Assembly: GCA_004299305.1 (NCBI GenBank)
Contig: SCPZ01000133.1
Coordinates: 1-40,195 of the forward strand
DNA from: Methylobacter sp.
GTDB taxonomy: Bacteria > Pseudomonadota > Gammaproteobacteria > Methylococcales > Methylomonadaceae
DNA length: 40,195 bases
Direction of reading: 5' to 3'
Under the pieces are notes generated by a model. It was not told the origin of the DNA, ran no database searches, and saw nothing but the letters and a program-made list of their open reading frames with translations. This document shows, piece by piece, positions 8,586 through 18,443 of the stretch. How positions within the stretch are numbered: the first letter of the stretch is position 1; each line of letters starts with the position of its first letter. A program made the translations under genes and the position numbers.

Positions 8586-8749
8586 AGTTTTTCCTTATAG
8601 CGTGATGCAAAGAATAGATTTTAAGTGTTTTTGTCTTGAAAGAGAAGCATCTGCTTGGTAGATTGTACCGTTTTGTTAGCCAGCCTCGACTTAATCGGTC
8701 ATGCTTACCGTCAAATGAAAACATTACCTAACTGAAATATTTTAATGAC

Positions 8750-10135
8750 ATGTTGAAAATATATAACACTTTAACCCGAAAAAAAGAACCGTTTCAGCCG
8801 CGTGTAGCGGGTAAAGTCGGTATGTATGTCTGCGGCATGACGGTTTATGATTATTGTCATATCGGCCATGCGCGGGTCATGGTGGTATTTGATACAGTTG
8901 CGCGTTATTTTCGTCATCAGGCTTATGAATTGACCTATGTACGCAACATTACCGATATTGACGACAAGATTATTCAGCGGGCCATCGAAAACGGCGAGGA
9001 CTACGGCAAATTGACTGAGCGGTTTATCGACGCGATGCACGAAGATGAACGGGCGCTGGCCGTATTGCCGCCCGACCTTGAACCGAGGGCGACGCAGTCT
9101 ATCGACAATATTATTGCGATGATTCTTACCCTGGTGGATAAAGGCTTGGCTTATGTCGGCACTAATGGCGATGTGTTTTATGCGGTGACTAAGTTTAATG
9201 ATTACGGCCGCTTATCGGGAAAAAACCTCGACGATTTACAGGCAGGAGAACGGGTTGACGTGGATTTGGCAAAGCGCAACCCTATGGATTTTGTGTTGTG
9301 GAAGATGGCTAAAGCTAATGAACCGGCATGGGATTCGCCGTGGGGCATGGGGCGTCCCGGCTGGCATATCGAGTGTTCGGCGATGTCTACCTGTTGTTTG
9401 GGTAATCATTTCGATATACATGGCGGCGGCATGGACTTGCAGTTTCCGCATCATGAAAATGAGATTGCCCAATCGGAAGGCGCAACCGGCGAAAAATTTG
9501 TCAATGTATGGATGCACAACGGCTTTGTCCGCGTTGACGATGAAAAAATGTCCAAGTCGCTGGGTAATTTCTTTACTGTGCGGGACGTGTTGAATCAGTA
9601 TAAACCGGAGATCATACGTTTTTTTATTCTTTCCAGTCATTACCGCAGTCCGTTGAATTATTCCGATGAGCAACTCAATGACGCAAAAGCGGCTTTAACG
9701 CGACTATATACAGCCCTGCGCAGTATGAAAGTCGTAGCCGATGCGGCGATCGAAGAAACTTATAAAACTCGTTTTGAACAGGCGATGAATGACGATTTTA
9801 ATACGCCGGTCGCATTGTCGGTGTTATTTGATTTGGCCAGGGACCTGAATAAAGCCAAAGAAACCGATCAACAGAAATCTTGCTCATTGGCAGCTACGCT
9901 AAAATATTTAAGCGGCTTGTTGGGAATATTGCAGGATGATCCTGATGCCTTTCTTAAAAGCGGTAGTGAATCGGCATTCGGGGAAGAAATAATTGAACAA
10001 CAAATTCAGGCGCGGCTGGATGCAAAAAAAGCTAAGGACTGGGCATTGGCCGATAAAATACGTAACGATTTAAAAGAGCAAGGCATAATTCTGGAAGACT
10101 CCCCCGACGGCACAACCAGCTGGCGGCGCGAATAA
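8750..10135 (+). CDS. cysS: Cysteinyl-tRNA synthetase
   Basis: Class I aminoacyl-tRNA synthetase that charges tRNA-Cys. The HIGH motif occurs as CHIGHAR after the zinc-site [19 protein letters not shown] and [12 protein letters not shown] complete the zinc and active-site region, and KMSKSLGNF is the second class signature. The 461-residue length equals that of E. coli CysS. It starts at the ATG at 8750, 164 bases from the divergent cyclophilin start, so the two genes share a promoter region. A REP-like palindromic stretch begins right after the stop codon. Confidence 0.97.
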   Translation: MLKIYNTLTRKKEPFQPRVAGKVGMYVCGMTVYDYCHIGHARVMVVFDTVARYFRHQAYELTYVRNITDIDDKIIQRAIENGEDYGKLTERFIDAMHEDERALAVLPPDLEPRATQSIDNIIAMILTLVDKGLAYVGTNGDVFYAVTKFNDYGRLSGKNLDDLQAGERVDVDLAKRNPMDFVLWKMAKANEPAWDSPWGMGRPGWHIECSAMSTCCLGNHFDIHGGGMDLQFPHHENEIAQSEGATGEKFVNVWMHNGFVRVDDEKMSKSLGNFFTVRDVLNQYKPEIIRFFILSSHYRSPLNYSDEQLNDAKAALTRLYTALRSMKVVADAAIEETYKTRFEQAMNDDFNTPVALSVLFDLARDLNKAKETDQQKSCSLAATLKYLSGLLGILQDDPDAFLKSGSESAFGEEIIEQQIQARLDAKKAKDWALADKIRNDLKEQGIILEDSPDGTTSWRRE

Positions 10136-10137
10136 AT

Positions 10138-10253
10138 CCCCACGCCGGAGCGCTCATCTTTAGACACAAGTGCCTGCGGGACACCGTCATCCCGGCAGGG
10201 AATGCCGTGGCAGACGCTCCAGCGTCCCGCAACGCCGGAGCGTGGGAACCCTA
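10138..10253. repeat. REP-like palindromic cluster
   Basis: GC-rich sequence with inverted pieces: CCCACGCCGGAGCG near 10140 faces CGCCGGAGCGTGGG near 10232, and GACGCTCCAGCGTC lies inside. It is related to the hairpins at 24981-25083 (shared ACGCTCC / GGAGCGT words). It fills the cysS-downstream gap and would be wrongly read as the N-terminus of the next gene if the first in-frame start were used. Confidence 0.7.
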
Positions 10254-10272
10254 TGAATACACCAAGGTTCTA

Positions 10273-10980
10273 ATGGCCGATCATAACAAACCGCCGACCA
10301 ATAATATGACGCAAAAAATGTTAAAGTTAATCAGTAGATTCCTGTCAAAAAAAATCCGCACCGCTATTTACAGCGCCAGGGAATCCATTGGCGAACATAA
10401 GCGCGATATAGTCGTTGCCCATGTTGAACAGGCATGCATAGGTTTACAGGAAACCAGGGACGAGTTTGAGGATGCCTTGGAGCGATTTAAGAACCTGGTT
10501 TGCGTCAATGAAACGACATTGGATCATAAATACAATCTGCTCAACAGGCAATACCAGTTTTGCTGCGCTAAATCCACTGCGATCAGCGACAGGATCAGGG
10601 CGATTGAACAGGTCAGCGAGGCGCTGTTTGCAGAATGGGAAAAGGAACTTGGCGAATACACTAACCGTAACTTGCGCGCTCACAGCAAGCAACAGCTAAA
10701 GACGGCTAAACAAAATTACGCCCGGCTTATCAAGTCTATGCAAAAGGCCGAAGCTAAAATACAACCGGTACTGGCGGCCTTTAAAGACCAGGTGTTATAT
10801 CTTAAGCATAATCTTAATGCCCAGGCTATCGCCGCATTAAGACATGAATTTATCGAAATCGGCGTAGATATTTCCCAGCTTATCCATGCCATGGAACAGA
10901 CGATAGCTGAGGCAAGTCAATTTGTTGCAGCCTTATCTTATCAAAAAGCAACTGTTCAAAAAGCCTTGCCCAGCCGGTGA
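10273..10980 (+). CDS. Hypothetical coiled-coil protein
   Basis: A 235-residue soluble protein I do not recognise. It is mostly helical with long charged stretches (about 25-225) that look like coiled coil, rich in Glu, Lys, Gln and Ala, with no signal peptide or membrane segment. The frame is open from 10207, but the first 22 codons lie in the REP-like repeat, so the ATG at 10273 is the better start. The next gene is convergent with only two bases between them. The coiled coils and nearby GTPase genes might suggest a scaffold role, but nothing in the sequence shows it. Confidence 0.7.
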   Translation: MADHNKPPTNNMTQKMLKLISRFLSKKIRTAIYSARESIGEHKRDIVVAHVEQACIGLQETRDEFEDALERFKNLVCVNETTLDHKYNLLNRQYQFCCAKSTAISDRIRAIEQVSEALFAEWEKELGEYTNRNLRAHSKQQLKTAKQNYARLIKSMQKAEAKIQPVLAAFKDQVLYLKHNLNAQAIAALRHEFIEIGVDISQLIHAMEQTIAEASQFVAALSYQKATVQKALPSR

Positions 10981-10982
10981 GA

Positions 10983-11408
10983 TTAGAGTTTGTACAAAAC
11001 TTCGTTGGCTTTGTCTTTAGGATCTTCTTTCTGGCCTTTACGGTTATCCTGGTCGATTCTTTCCTTGCCGAATTTGGCAATCATATCATCCCAGCTTGTG
11101 TACTTGTCATAGCCTGCAAATCCGTTATTTTTCCGTTGCTGATAAAGCTCCTTACCCAATGCAATGATTTCTTCAGGTTTTTTGCCGTCAACAGCGTTAA
11201 GAAAGTCGTTTTCGCTTTTAATGGAATCGCGAAGCATCCAGAAAGAGACTTCAAATTCAATACGCGCATCGGGAGATAAGCGGTTTTTTAACGCTTTTAC
11301 TGACCTATAGGCAGTACGGGTGTTATGGCCATTGATTTGAGAGCCTTTGCTACATGCAATTAACGATGTGCAGCAGAGAATGAGCAGAAGAACAGGTAAT
11401 TTCTTCAT
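10983..11408 (-). CDS. Small lipoprotein of unknown function
   Basis: A 141-residue protein with a classic lipoprotein signal: MKK, a hydrophobic run and the lipobox SLIAC (Cys at about 19). The mature part is mixed-charge and helical, with the segments KNRLSPDARIEFEVSFW and GKKPEEIIALGKELYQQRK. It resembles small gammaproteobacterial lipoproteins of the DUF6694 type, from memory only. It has no catalytic motif. A family-1 repeat element lies between its start and the divergent GTPase gene, so the element may affect both promoters. Confidence 0.75.
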   Translation of the reverse strand: MKKLPVLLLILCCTSLIACSKGSQINGHNTRTAYRSVKALKNRLSPDARIEFEVSFWMLRDSIKSENDFLNAVDGKKPEEIIALGKELYQQRKNNGFAGYDKYTSWDDMIAKFGKERIDQDNRKGQKEDPKDKANEVLYKL

Positions 11409-11470
11409 AAAGATAACCTCAAGTTTAAGTAGGGACGCATGTCATGATTTTCACAGGGTTTGCGATTGTC

Positions 11471-11632
11471 AGACGATTTCCTGCGAAAAACATACCCACC
11501 TGACTGGTCTTTTTGTCCGTCTCCTGCGTTGTAAAAATGGTTGCATAGCTCGCTATGCGCCCATTTTTACGCCTTGCAGACGAACAAAAATCCTGCGCCA
11601 TTTGGGTACATTTATTCTTGGCAATCGCCTTA
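11471..11632 (+). mobile_element. Family-1 TIR element (MITE-like), copy A
   Basis: About 160 bp with imperfect terminal inverted repeats: the right end reads as the reverse complement of AGGCGATT...TACCCAAATGGCGCAGG, and the left end is the diverged partner. The centre (11531-11570) is a strong hairpin with arms GTAAAAATGG and CCATTTTTAC around GCATAGC / GCTATGC. No open reading frame. It lies between the divergent lipoprotein and GTPase genes. It is almost identical to copy B at 19393. Confidence 0.8.
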
Positions 11633-11698
11633 TTATATAACGCAGGATCTCCAAACAAAGTAAAATAGTCGGTCATTATAATCCTGAGCTAGCTTTTC

Positions 11699-13453
11699 AT
11701 GCTGGAATTTATCCAATTATTAAAACAACGTTACCAAGCGGTTTTAGGCGGCCTTTCGGATCGCCCCTACGGTAACGAGACCGTCAAAATAACTTATCAA
11801 CAGCGGATCGATCAGCTTATTTTAGCTGAAGCCTTCATACGCAAGGGCCAGCTGCTTGACACATCAGCTAAGCCCTTGTTACAGATGGCGGTGGTGGGGC
11901 CGACCCAGGCCGGAAAAAGTTCACTGGTCAACGTGTTATTAAACAGCAATGCCGCCGGAGTCAGTCCTCTTGCCGGTTACACTATCCACCCCCAGGGTTT
12001 TTGTAATGGCATAAGCCTTGAGGATTGCAGCAATCTGCAACGTTATTTCGGTCGTTTTCAGCAGTTACAACAAACACAGCTAAGCAAGGAGCGGCACGAT
12101 TGTTATTCATTAACAGAAAATACCGCCGACTCCGGGCTCATGCCGCATGGGGTTTTATGGGACACGCCCGATTTTGATTCGATAGACTCGGCCACTTACC
12201 GGGAAGGCGTTATCAGGGCGATTGCCTTGGCCGATATAGTCATTCTGGTGGTCAGCAAGGAAAAATATGCGGATCAATCGGTTTGGGACATCATGGTCGC
12301 TCTTGAAGAATTACACCAGCCGACCATTATTTGCCTGAATAAATTGGTCGAGGGTTCGGAGTCGATCATTATCCAATCATTAAAAGAAAAATGGCGGCAA
12401 GCCAGAACCGACGAATTTCCCGAAGTCGTTTCTCTGTATTACCAAAAGCCGGGCGGACTGCCGGTGTGGCCCGAGTCCAAACAACAACTGCTTAAGGCCG
12501 TGGCTAACAAAGTAAGACATACAAAGCACGCCCGTTTTGAGCAGGAGTTATTGAAAAAACACTGGCAAACCTGGTTGGAACCGGTTTTTGCCGAACACCA
12601 AGCGTTAAACGATTGGCTTGAATTGGTCGATCTTATGATCAAGCAGGCAATGGAAAGTTACCAACGCGACTACCTGAATCATCCGCATCATTATGAAACC
12701 TTCCAGCTTGCGATGACGGAATTGCTGAACTTAATGGAAATACCCGGATTTGCCAGCATTCTGGCCGGCACCCGTAAGATTTTGACCTGGCCAATCAGGC
12801 AGGTCATGAAACTGGGACGAACAAGACTGCATATTGCAGACAGCAGTTACGAAATAGCCTTGTTAAATCAAATAGCCGAACATACCCTAATTCAACTGAT
12901 GGACAAACTGCTGGATAAGGCCGAGCATGGACAACAGGGGCAATGGTGGCGACAGATCAACACCGTATTACGCAGCCAACGGCAGGATGTGTTGCAGGAT
13001 TTTGCCCAAGCGGCAAAAAACTATCATCTGTCTTTTCAGCAAGATGTGGAAAGCGCGGCGCACCGCTTGTATTACAAATTGCAAGAACAACCCATAGTTT
13101 TAAACGGTTTGCGGGCGACCCGTGCGGCTGCCGATGCCGCCGCCATTGCGTTGACCTTGCAAATGGGCGGCATAGGTCTGCATGATTTGGTCATTACCCC
13201 GGCGATGCTGACCGTAACGTCGTTGTTGGCGGAAAGCGCCGTAGGCGGCTATATGCATAAAGTGGAAACCGAGTTAAAGCAAAATCAATTCAACACCGTA
13301 AAACAAGCCTTATTTATCGAGAGTTTGCGCCTTAAACTGTTGTCTGTACCCGAACAATTACCGATGACGACTCATTTTAATATCTCCCCTGACCAGCTGA
13401 GTGCGGCAGAGCAACAACTCACAGAAAAACGCCATGGCTTACGATTACTCTAG
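11699..13453 (+). CDS. Dynamin-like GTPase, first of an overlapping pair
   Basis: A 584-residue P-loop GTPase of the bacterial dynamin/YfjP-like group. The G1 loop is GPTQAGKS (67-74). The G3 region reads DTPDFDS (about 155) where DxxG is usual, and the G4 region is CLNKLVEG (about 211), lacking the Asp of NKxD. After the G domain comes a long helical region. Near 470-520 there is an Ala/Gly-rich, mildly hydrophobic segment (from AAADAAAIALTLQMGG) that could bind or insert in membrane. The next gene overlaps it by 20 bases and encodes a related GTPase, as in LeoBC-type or other paired bacterial dynamins. Probable role is membrane remodelling or envelope stress; this is inference. Confidence 0.75.
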   Translation: MLEFIQLLKQRYQAVLGGLSDRPYGNETVKITYQQRIDQLILAEAFIRKGQLLDTSAKPLLQMAVVGPTQAGKSSLVNVLLNSNAAGVSPLAGYTIHPQGFCNGISLEDCSNLQRYFGRFQQLQQTQLSKERHDCYSLTENTADSGLMPHGVLWDTPDFDSIDSATYREGVIRAIALADIVILVVSKEKYADQSVWDIMVALEELHQPTIICLNKLVEGSESIIIQSLKEKWRQARTDEFPEVVSLYYQKPGGLPVWPESKQQLLKAVANKVRHTKHARFEQELLKKHWQTWLEPVFAEHQALNDWLELVDLMIKQAMESYQRDYLNHPHHYETFQLAMTELLNLMEIPGFASILAGTRKILTWPIRQVMKLGRTRLHIADSSYEIALLNQIAEHTLIQLMDKLLDKAEHGQQGQWWRQINTVLRSQRQDVLQDFAQAAKNYHLSFQQDVESAAHRLYYKLQEQPIVLNGLRATRAAADAAAIALTLQMGGIGLHDLVITPAMLTVTSLLAESAVGGYMHKVETELKQNQFNTVKQALFIESLRLKLLSVPEQLPMTTHFNISPDQLSAAEQQLTEKRHGLRLL

Positions 13454-15053
13454 TTTAGTAAAAACAACCTTATGCTGGGCAGAGCAGGCACAGGCAGCGG
13501 GCTGGATTAATACCGCCGCCGCACAGCAGTTAAGTGATTTTGATGCAAAAACGCCCGATACGCTGTTTAACCATAACGGTTCCAGGCCGCTGATTGTCGC
13601 ATTCATGGGCGGCACCGGCGTGGGCAAGAGTTCCTTGCTGAACCGTTTGGCAGGAAAAGCCATTGCCAGAGCCGGAGTGGAACGGCCCACTTCACGGGAA
13701 GTCACGTTATATCATCATCATAGCGTTGCGATTAAGCATTTGCCCGAGCAACTGCCGCTGGCGCAAATCAAAATCGCCGAACATGACGATGAATCCAGGA
13801 AACATGTGATCTGGATAGATATGCCCGATTTCGACAGCACCGAGCAAAGCAATAAACACCAGGTGCTGGAATGGTTGCCGCATATCGACGTATTGATCTA
13901 TGTGGTCAGCCCCGAGCGCTATCGGGATGAAAAGGCCTGGCGTTTACTGCTCGCAGAAGGCGGCAGGCACGCCTGGGTGTTTGTCCTGAACCAATGGGAC
14001 AGAGGCATGACAGAACAGTATGAAGACTTTAAGCAGCAACTGCATAAAGCGGGATTTGCCGAGCCGATTATATTCAAAACCGCCTGCGTCGAAGACCTGC
14101 AAGCCGATGAGTTTGCAGCGCTGGAATCGACTATTAGTTCGTTGGCGACCCAACATATTGTTGAGCAACTGGAACAAAGAAGCTCCCGGATTAAAAAAGA
14201 CGAGTTAAAGCAAGACCTGCAAAATACCAAGCTAGCGCTAGGTTCAAAAGAAGCTTTTAGGCAACTGCCAACACTGTGGCAAGAGCAATGGCAGCACACC
14301 AACCAAGTGTTGCAACAGGGATTTGCATGGCCCATACAGCAGTTGGCAAAGCACTATGCCAATCACGCAGCCGATTTATTGAATAATCCGACGGCAAAAT
14401 ATGCATCGACCGGGGCTAAATTCAACTTATGGGATGATTGGGCGGAAGCCCGATTTGATGATGCCTTGGATGAATTTGTCAGCAATGCCGACCGGCTAGG
14501 CGTTCCGGCGACTCCATTGAAAAAACAATTGTCCGCGTTACGTGAAAAAGCCCCAAAAATTATCCAGGCACAATGCGAACTGGCTGCCAGGCAGGCCTTG
14601 GCGAACCCCGGCAATGCATTGCACCGTGCTTTTTTAAGGTTTATGCGCTTATGCGAAATAATCTTGCCGCTTGCAGCTATTGGCTGGGTCGGCTATCAGG
14701 TTTTTATAGGCTATTACGCCAGCAACATGTCCAAGGTAGATTATTTGGGTGTGGATTTTGCCGTACACAGCAGTTTGTTAATCGCCATTACTTGGCTGAC
14801 TCCTTTTTTTATCCTCAAAAAAGCACAGCCTTCGTTGGAAAAAAGCGCGTCAAGAGGACTTAACAAAGGTTTGATCAACGCAATCGGCATGATTGATGGC
14901 GAAGTGTTGATGGCGATAGAAAATATCAGCAGTCAACATTCCGGTCAGCTCAAGCAGCTTACCGAAATTATTGCGCTTTGCGGCACCGCCGATACCGATC
15001 AACTATCATCAATAGACAGCAATAGTCCTTTGGCGCGGATGCTTATTGATTAA
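13434..15053 (+). CDS. Dynamin-like GTPase, second of the pair, membrane-anchored
   Basis: A 539-residue GTPase whose gene overlaps the previous one by 20 bases. The G1 loop is GGTGVGKS (about 59-66), G3 is DMPDFDS (about 129), with the same D for G change as its partner, and G4 is NQWDRG (about 186), a variant of NKxD. Two hydrophobic helices at about 408-432 and 442-462 form a likely membrane hairpin, followed by a C-terminal helical domain. A GTG at 13401 is in frame, but ATG 13434 fits the overlap better. The shared odd G3 signature suggests both proteins come from duplication and act as a heteromeric pair, with this one as the membrane anchor. Function unproven. Confidence 0.75.
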   Translation: MAYDYSSLVKTTLCWAEQAQAAGWINTAAAQQLSDFDAKTPDTLFNHNGSRPLIVAFMGGTGVGKSSLLNRLAGKAIARAGVERPTSREVTLYHHHSVAIKHLPEQLPLAQIKIAEHDDESRKHVIWIDMPDFDSTEQSNKHQVLEWLPHIDVLIYVVSPERYRDEKAWRLLLAEGGRHAWVFVLNQWDRGMTEQYEDFKQQLHKAGFAEPIIFKTACVEDLQADEFAALESTISSLATQHIVEQLEQRSSRIKKDELKQDLQNTKLALGSKEAFRQLPTLWQEQWQHTNQVLQQGFAWPIQQLAKHYANHAADLLNNPTAKYASTGAKFNLWDDWAEARFDDALDEFVSNADRLGVPATPLKKQLSALREKAPKIIQAQCELAARQALANPGNALHRAFLRFMRLCEIILPLAAIGWVGYQVFIGYYASNMSKVDYLGVDFAVHSSLLIAITWLTPFFILKKAQPSLEKSASRGLNKGLINAIGMIDGEVLMAIENISSQHSGQLKQLTEIIALCGTADTDQLSSIDSNSPLARMLID

Positions 15054-15078
15054 CTCGGGTATTTTGCCCGTTAACGCT
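15050..15078 (+). terminator. Possible terminator after the GTPase pair
   Basis: TTAACTCGGG and CCCGTTAA form a short stem with a small bulge around a TATTTTG loop, overlapping the stop codon region, and GCTGTTTT follows. The stem is short, so the call is weak. Confidence 0.35.
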
Positions 15079-15333
15079 GTTTTAGACCAGGCTCGGCAAG
15101 CTAATGCTGTTTTTTACATTCATCGCGTATGTTACTGTTTTTTTAAATATTGAGTTGAGCTGTGTCAGTAGCTATGCCTTGTAAGCCTCTCTCTCAGTAA
15201 GTTACAATGGCATTTGAAAGCCCTGCAGAACTCATCAATCATGCACATAATTTGGTTGCTTTAAATTTGCAGGATTAGGAATTATTTTGCTCAGGCAGAT
15301 TGCCTGACAATGCCGTTCCCCAACAAGCCATAG
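15079..15333. other. Gap without recognised feature
   Basis: AT-moderate intergenic DNA between the GTPase pair and the family-2 repeat. I see no gene, no clear promoter and no strong palindrome here. Promoter elements for rfbB could lie anywhere in 15079-15519. Confidence 0.5.
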
Positions 15334-15448
15334 GTATCTACACAGCTTTTTTGTACTGTAAATACAATGGATTGCAAACTGACCTAGCTCCCTCTCCTGT
15401 TGGAGAGGGTTGGGGTGAGGAGAATAAAAACAACCATTTATATCCCCC
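15334..15448 (+). repeat. Family-2 dispersed repeat, copy 2
   Basis: Nearly the same as the reverse complement of 29-143. The stem CCCTCTCC / GGAGAGGG is at 15390-15409. A tail at 15441-15480 (CCCCCTCATCCCAACC, then an AAGGGAGAAGG-type half-hairpin) extends beyond what copy 1 keeps, and a diverged version of this tail occurs inside the Fe-S protein gene at 29819-29858. It lies upstream of rfbB. Confidence 0.8.
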
Positions 15449-15519
15449 CTCATCCCAACCTTCTCCCTCAAGGGAGAAGGGGCTGATACTTATGCCAACA
15501 AGCATTTCAGGTATATCAA

Positions 15520-16587
15520 ATGATTTTAGTAACGGGCGGTGCCGGATTTATCGGTGCAAATTTTGTATTGGACTGGCTGGCGCAAGCAAGCGAAACAGTC
15601 ATCAACCTGGATGCGCTTACCTACGCAGGCAATCGCGAAAACCTTGCCTCGCTGGATGGCGATCAACGGCATCTTTTCGTGCAAGGCGATATTGGCGATT
15701 CGGCCTTGGTAGCCGACCTGCTCGCCCGGCATCAACCACGCGCTATTATTAACTTCGCCGCCGAAAGCCATGTCGATCGATCCATCCACGGCCCGGAAGA
15801 TTTCATCCAGACTAATATCGTCGGCACCTTCCGCCTGCTGGAAACATTGCGCGGTTACTGGAGCAACCTGCAAGACGAAGCCAAGCAAAACTTTCGCTTC
15901 CTGCATGTATCCACCGATGAAGTTTACGGCTCCCTGACTAAAGACGCACCGGCCTTTACCGAAACTCACCGCTACGAGCCCAATAGCCCTTATTCGGCAA
16001 GCAAAGCCGCCAGCGATCACTTAGTGCGCGCTTATTATCATACCTACGGCTTGCCGGTGCTAACCACCAACTGCTCCAATAACTACGGCCCGTATCACTT
16101 CCCGGAAAAACTCATTCCGCTGATGATAGTCAATGCACTTGCAGGCAAGTCTCTGCCGGTATACGGCGATGGTCAGCAAATCCGGGATTGGCTTTACGTC
16201 AAAGACCATTGCAGTGCCATTCGCCGCGTACTCGAAGCCGGCACAGTCGGCGAGGTCTACAACATCGGCGGATGGAACGAAAAACCCAATATCGACATCG
16301 TCCATACGGTTTGCGCACTGCTCGACGAACTCCGCGCCCGAACGGACGGCCATAGCTATCGCGAACAAATCACCTACGTTACGGACCGCCCCGGACACGA
16401 TCGCCGCTATGCCATTGACGCAAGCAAGATAGAGCGTGAACTCGACTGGAAGCCGGCCGAAACTTTCGACACCGGCATTCGTAAAACCGTCCACTGGTAT
16501 TTGGAAAACCAGGATTGGGTAGCCAACGTCCAATCCGGCGCTTACCGCGAATGGCTTGAAAAAAACTACACAGGACGCAGCGCATGA
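15520..16587 (+). CDS. rfbB: dTDP-glucose 4,6-dehydratase
   Basis: Converts dTDP-glucose to dTDP-4-keto-6-deoxyglucose, the second step of dTDP-L-rhamnose synthesis. An extended short-chain dehydrogenase with the NAD motif [10 protein letters not shown] at the N-terminus, the dehydratase signature [10 protein letters not shown] and the catalytic YSASKAASD (YxxxK). [15 protein letters not shown] and [12 protein letters not shown] are typical of RfbB. Its 355 residues are the standard length. The ATG at 15520 has an AGG about nine bases upstream. Its stop codon overlaps the rfbD start (ATGA), so translation is coupled. First gene of a three-gene operon. Confidence 0.95.
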   Translation: MILVTGGAGFIGANFVLDWLAQASETVINLDALTYAGNRENLASLDGDQRHLFVQGDIGDSALVADLLARHQPRAIINFAAESHVDRSIHGPEDFIQTNIVGTFRLLETLRGYWSNLQDEAKQNFRFLHVSTDEVYGSLTKDAPAFTETHRYEPNSPYSASKAASDHLVRAYYHTYGLPVLTTNCSNNYGPYHFPEKLIPLMIVNALAGKSLPVYGDGQQIRDWLYVKDHCSAIRRVLEAGTVGEVYNIGGWNEKPNIDIVHTVCALLDELRARTDGHSYREQITYVTDRPGHDRRYAIDASKIERELDWKPAETFDTGIRKTVHWYLENQDWVANVQSGAYREWLEKNYTGRSA

Positions 16588-17495
16588 CAAATATGAAAAT
16601 CCTCCTGTTCGGCAAAAACGGTCAAGTCGGCTGGGAGTTGCAACGCAGTCTTGCGCCCTTGGGTGAACTGGTGGCGCTGGGTTCCGACAGCCAATCATTG
16701 TGCGGCGACTTTACTAATCTGGAAGGCATCGCACAAACCGTTCGCACCGTCGCCCCGGATATTATAGTCAATGCCGCAGCCTATACCGCCGTCGACAAAG
16801 CCGAAAGTGAACCCGAACTGGCCCGTACTATCAACGCACTGGCCCCCGGCATTTTAGCCCAAGAAGCCAAACGTAGCGGCGCTTGGCTTATTCATTACTC
16901 TAGCGATTACGTGTTTGACGGCAGCGGCGACACGCCGTGGCTGGAAACCGACCCTACCGGCCCTCTCAGCGTCTACGGCAAAACCAAACTGGAAGGCGAA
17001 GAAGCTATATGCGCCACAGGCTGCCAACACCTGATCTTCCGTACCAGCTGGGTCTATGCCGCGCGTGGCGGCAACTTTGCCAAAACCATGTTGCGTTTGG
17101 CGCGGGAGCGAGACAGTCTTACCGTTATCGATGATCAAATAGGCGCACCCACCGGTGCGGATTTACTCGCGGATGTAAGCGCCCACGCTATTCGTGCGGC
17201 GTTACAGCATCCAGAGGTAAGCGGCCTGTACCACCTTGTGGCGAGCGGTCAAACCTCCTGGTACAGCTATGCCGGATTCGTCATTGATGTTGCGCGTCAA
17301 ATGGGCATCGACACCAAGACTGCGCCGGAAGCAATCCAGCCTGTGCCTACCAGCGCATTTCCCTTGCCCGCCCCGCGCCCTAAAAACTCACGCCTGGACA
17401 CCGGAAAACTGCAAAACACCTTCGACCTGAATCTGCCTCATTGGCAAAACGGCATCACTCGTATGCTTACCGAAATTATTGAGAAACAATCATGA
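16584..17495 (+). CDS. rfbD: dTDP-4-dehydrorhamnose reductase
   Basis: Reduces dTDP-4-keto-L-rhamnose to dTDP-L-rhamnose, the last step of the pathway. The NAD(P) motif [10 protein letters not shown], the [10 protein letters not shown] segment and the YGKTKLEGE catalytic pair are all present. The 303-residue length is normal. It overlaps rfbB by four bases and rfbA by four bases, so the three are one transcript. A second Met three codons in is an alternative start. Its substrate normally comes from RfbC, which is not encoded here. Confidence 0.94.
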   Translation: MTNMKILLFGKNGQVGWELQRSLAPLGELVALGSDSQSLCGDFTNLEGIAQTVRTVAPDIIVNAAAYTAVDKAESEPELARTINALAPGILAQEAKRSGAWLIHYSSDYVFDGSGDTPWLETDPTGPLSVYGKTKLEGEEAICATGCQHLIFRTSWVYAARGGNFAKTMLRLARERDSLTVIDDQIGAPTGADLLADVSAHAIRAALQHPEVSGLYHLVASGQTSWYSYAGFVIDVARQMGIDTKTAPEAIQPVPTSAFPLPAPRPKNSRLDTGKLQNTFDLNLPHWQNGITRMLTEIIEKQS

Positions 17496-18379
17496 TCCCA
17501 CGCAAAGGCATTGTACTGGCTGGCGGTTCCGGCACCCGGCTTTACCCGGTGACTAAAGTAGTTTCCAAACAACTACTGCCGATTTACGACAAGCCGATGA
17601 TCTACTATCCCCTCAGCACCCTAATGTTGGCGGGTATTCAGGATATTTTAATCATCTCCACCCCGCAAGATACGCCACGCTTTGAACAACTGCTCGGCGA
17701 CGGCAGCGATTGGGGGCTTAACCTGCAATACGCCGTACAACCCAGTCCGGACGGCCTTGCCCAAGCCTTTATCATCGGCAAAGACTTTATCGGCAACGCC
17801 CCCAGCGCCTTGGTGCTGGGCGACAACATTTTCTATGGTCACGACCTGCATACCCAGCTTGAACAAGCCACGTTGCGTGATCAAGGCGCCACCGTCTTCG
17901 CCTACCATGTACAAGATCCAGAACGTTACGGTGTAGTGGCCTTCGATGCGCAAGGTCACGCCACCAGCCTGGAAGAAAAGCCCGCTAAGCCAAAGAGCAA
18001 CTATGCTGTCACAGGCCTGTATTTCTACGACAACCAAGTAGTCGACATCGCCGCCGACCTTAAACCATCCGCTCGGGGCGAGCTGGAGATTACCGACCTG
18101 AACCGTGTTTACCTTGAACGCGACCAACTTAATGTAGAAATCATGGGACGCGGTTATGCCTGGCTCGATACCGGCACTCACGAGAGCCTGATCGAAGCCA
18201 GCAATTTCATCGAAACTATCGAACATAGGCAAGGCTTAAAAGTGGCTTGCCCGGAAGAAATCGCCTACCGTAAAAACTTTATCAATGCCGAGCAACTGGA
18301 AAAATTGGCCCAGCCTCTCGCTAAAAGCGGTTACGGGCAATACCTGCAACGCTTGTTGAAAGAAACAGTTCAACCTTAA
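17492..18379 (+). CDS. rfbA: Glucose-1-phosphate thymidylyltransferase
   Basis: Makes dTDP-glucose from dTTP and glucose-1-phosphate, the first committed step. The nucleotidyltransferase signature [11 protein letters not shown] is at the N-terminus. [20 protein letters not shown], the [11 protein letters not shown] metal-site segment, [20 protein letters not shown] and [10 protein letters not shown] follow. The 295-residue length is typical. The start overlaps the rfbD stop (ATGA). The gene order B-D-A is the usual one, but the expected rfbC does not follow. Confidence 0.96.
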   Translation: MIPRKGIVLAGGSGTRLYPVTKVVSKQLLPIYDKPMIYYPLSTLMLAGIQDILIISTPQDTPRFEQLLGDGSDWGLNLQYAVQPSPDGLAQAFIIGKDFIGNAPSALVLGDNIFYGHDLHTQLEQATLRDQGATVFAYHVQDPERYGVVAFDAQGHATSLEEKPAKPKSNYAVTGLYFYDNQVVDIAADLKPSARGELEITDLNRVYLERDQLNVEIMGRGYAWLDTGTHESLIEASNFIETIEHRQGLKVACPEEIAYRKNFINAEQLEKLAQPLAKSGYGQYLQRLLKETVQP

Positions 18380-18443
18380 CCCTCCCCTTCCCTCATGTCT
18401 CTAATCAGAGGCAAGGCTCGGTTGTCCAGAATGGATATAACGC

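Noticed and set aside
10207-10272. Upstream in-frame extension of the coiled-coil protein
   Set aside because: The 22 extra codons lie inside a REP-like palindromic cluster; the ATG at 10273 is more credible.
15300-15752. 150-residue open frame covering the family-2 repeat and the start of rfbB
   Set aside because: It is out of frame with rfbB, and the repeat accounts for its first half.
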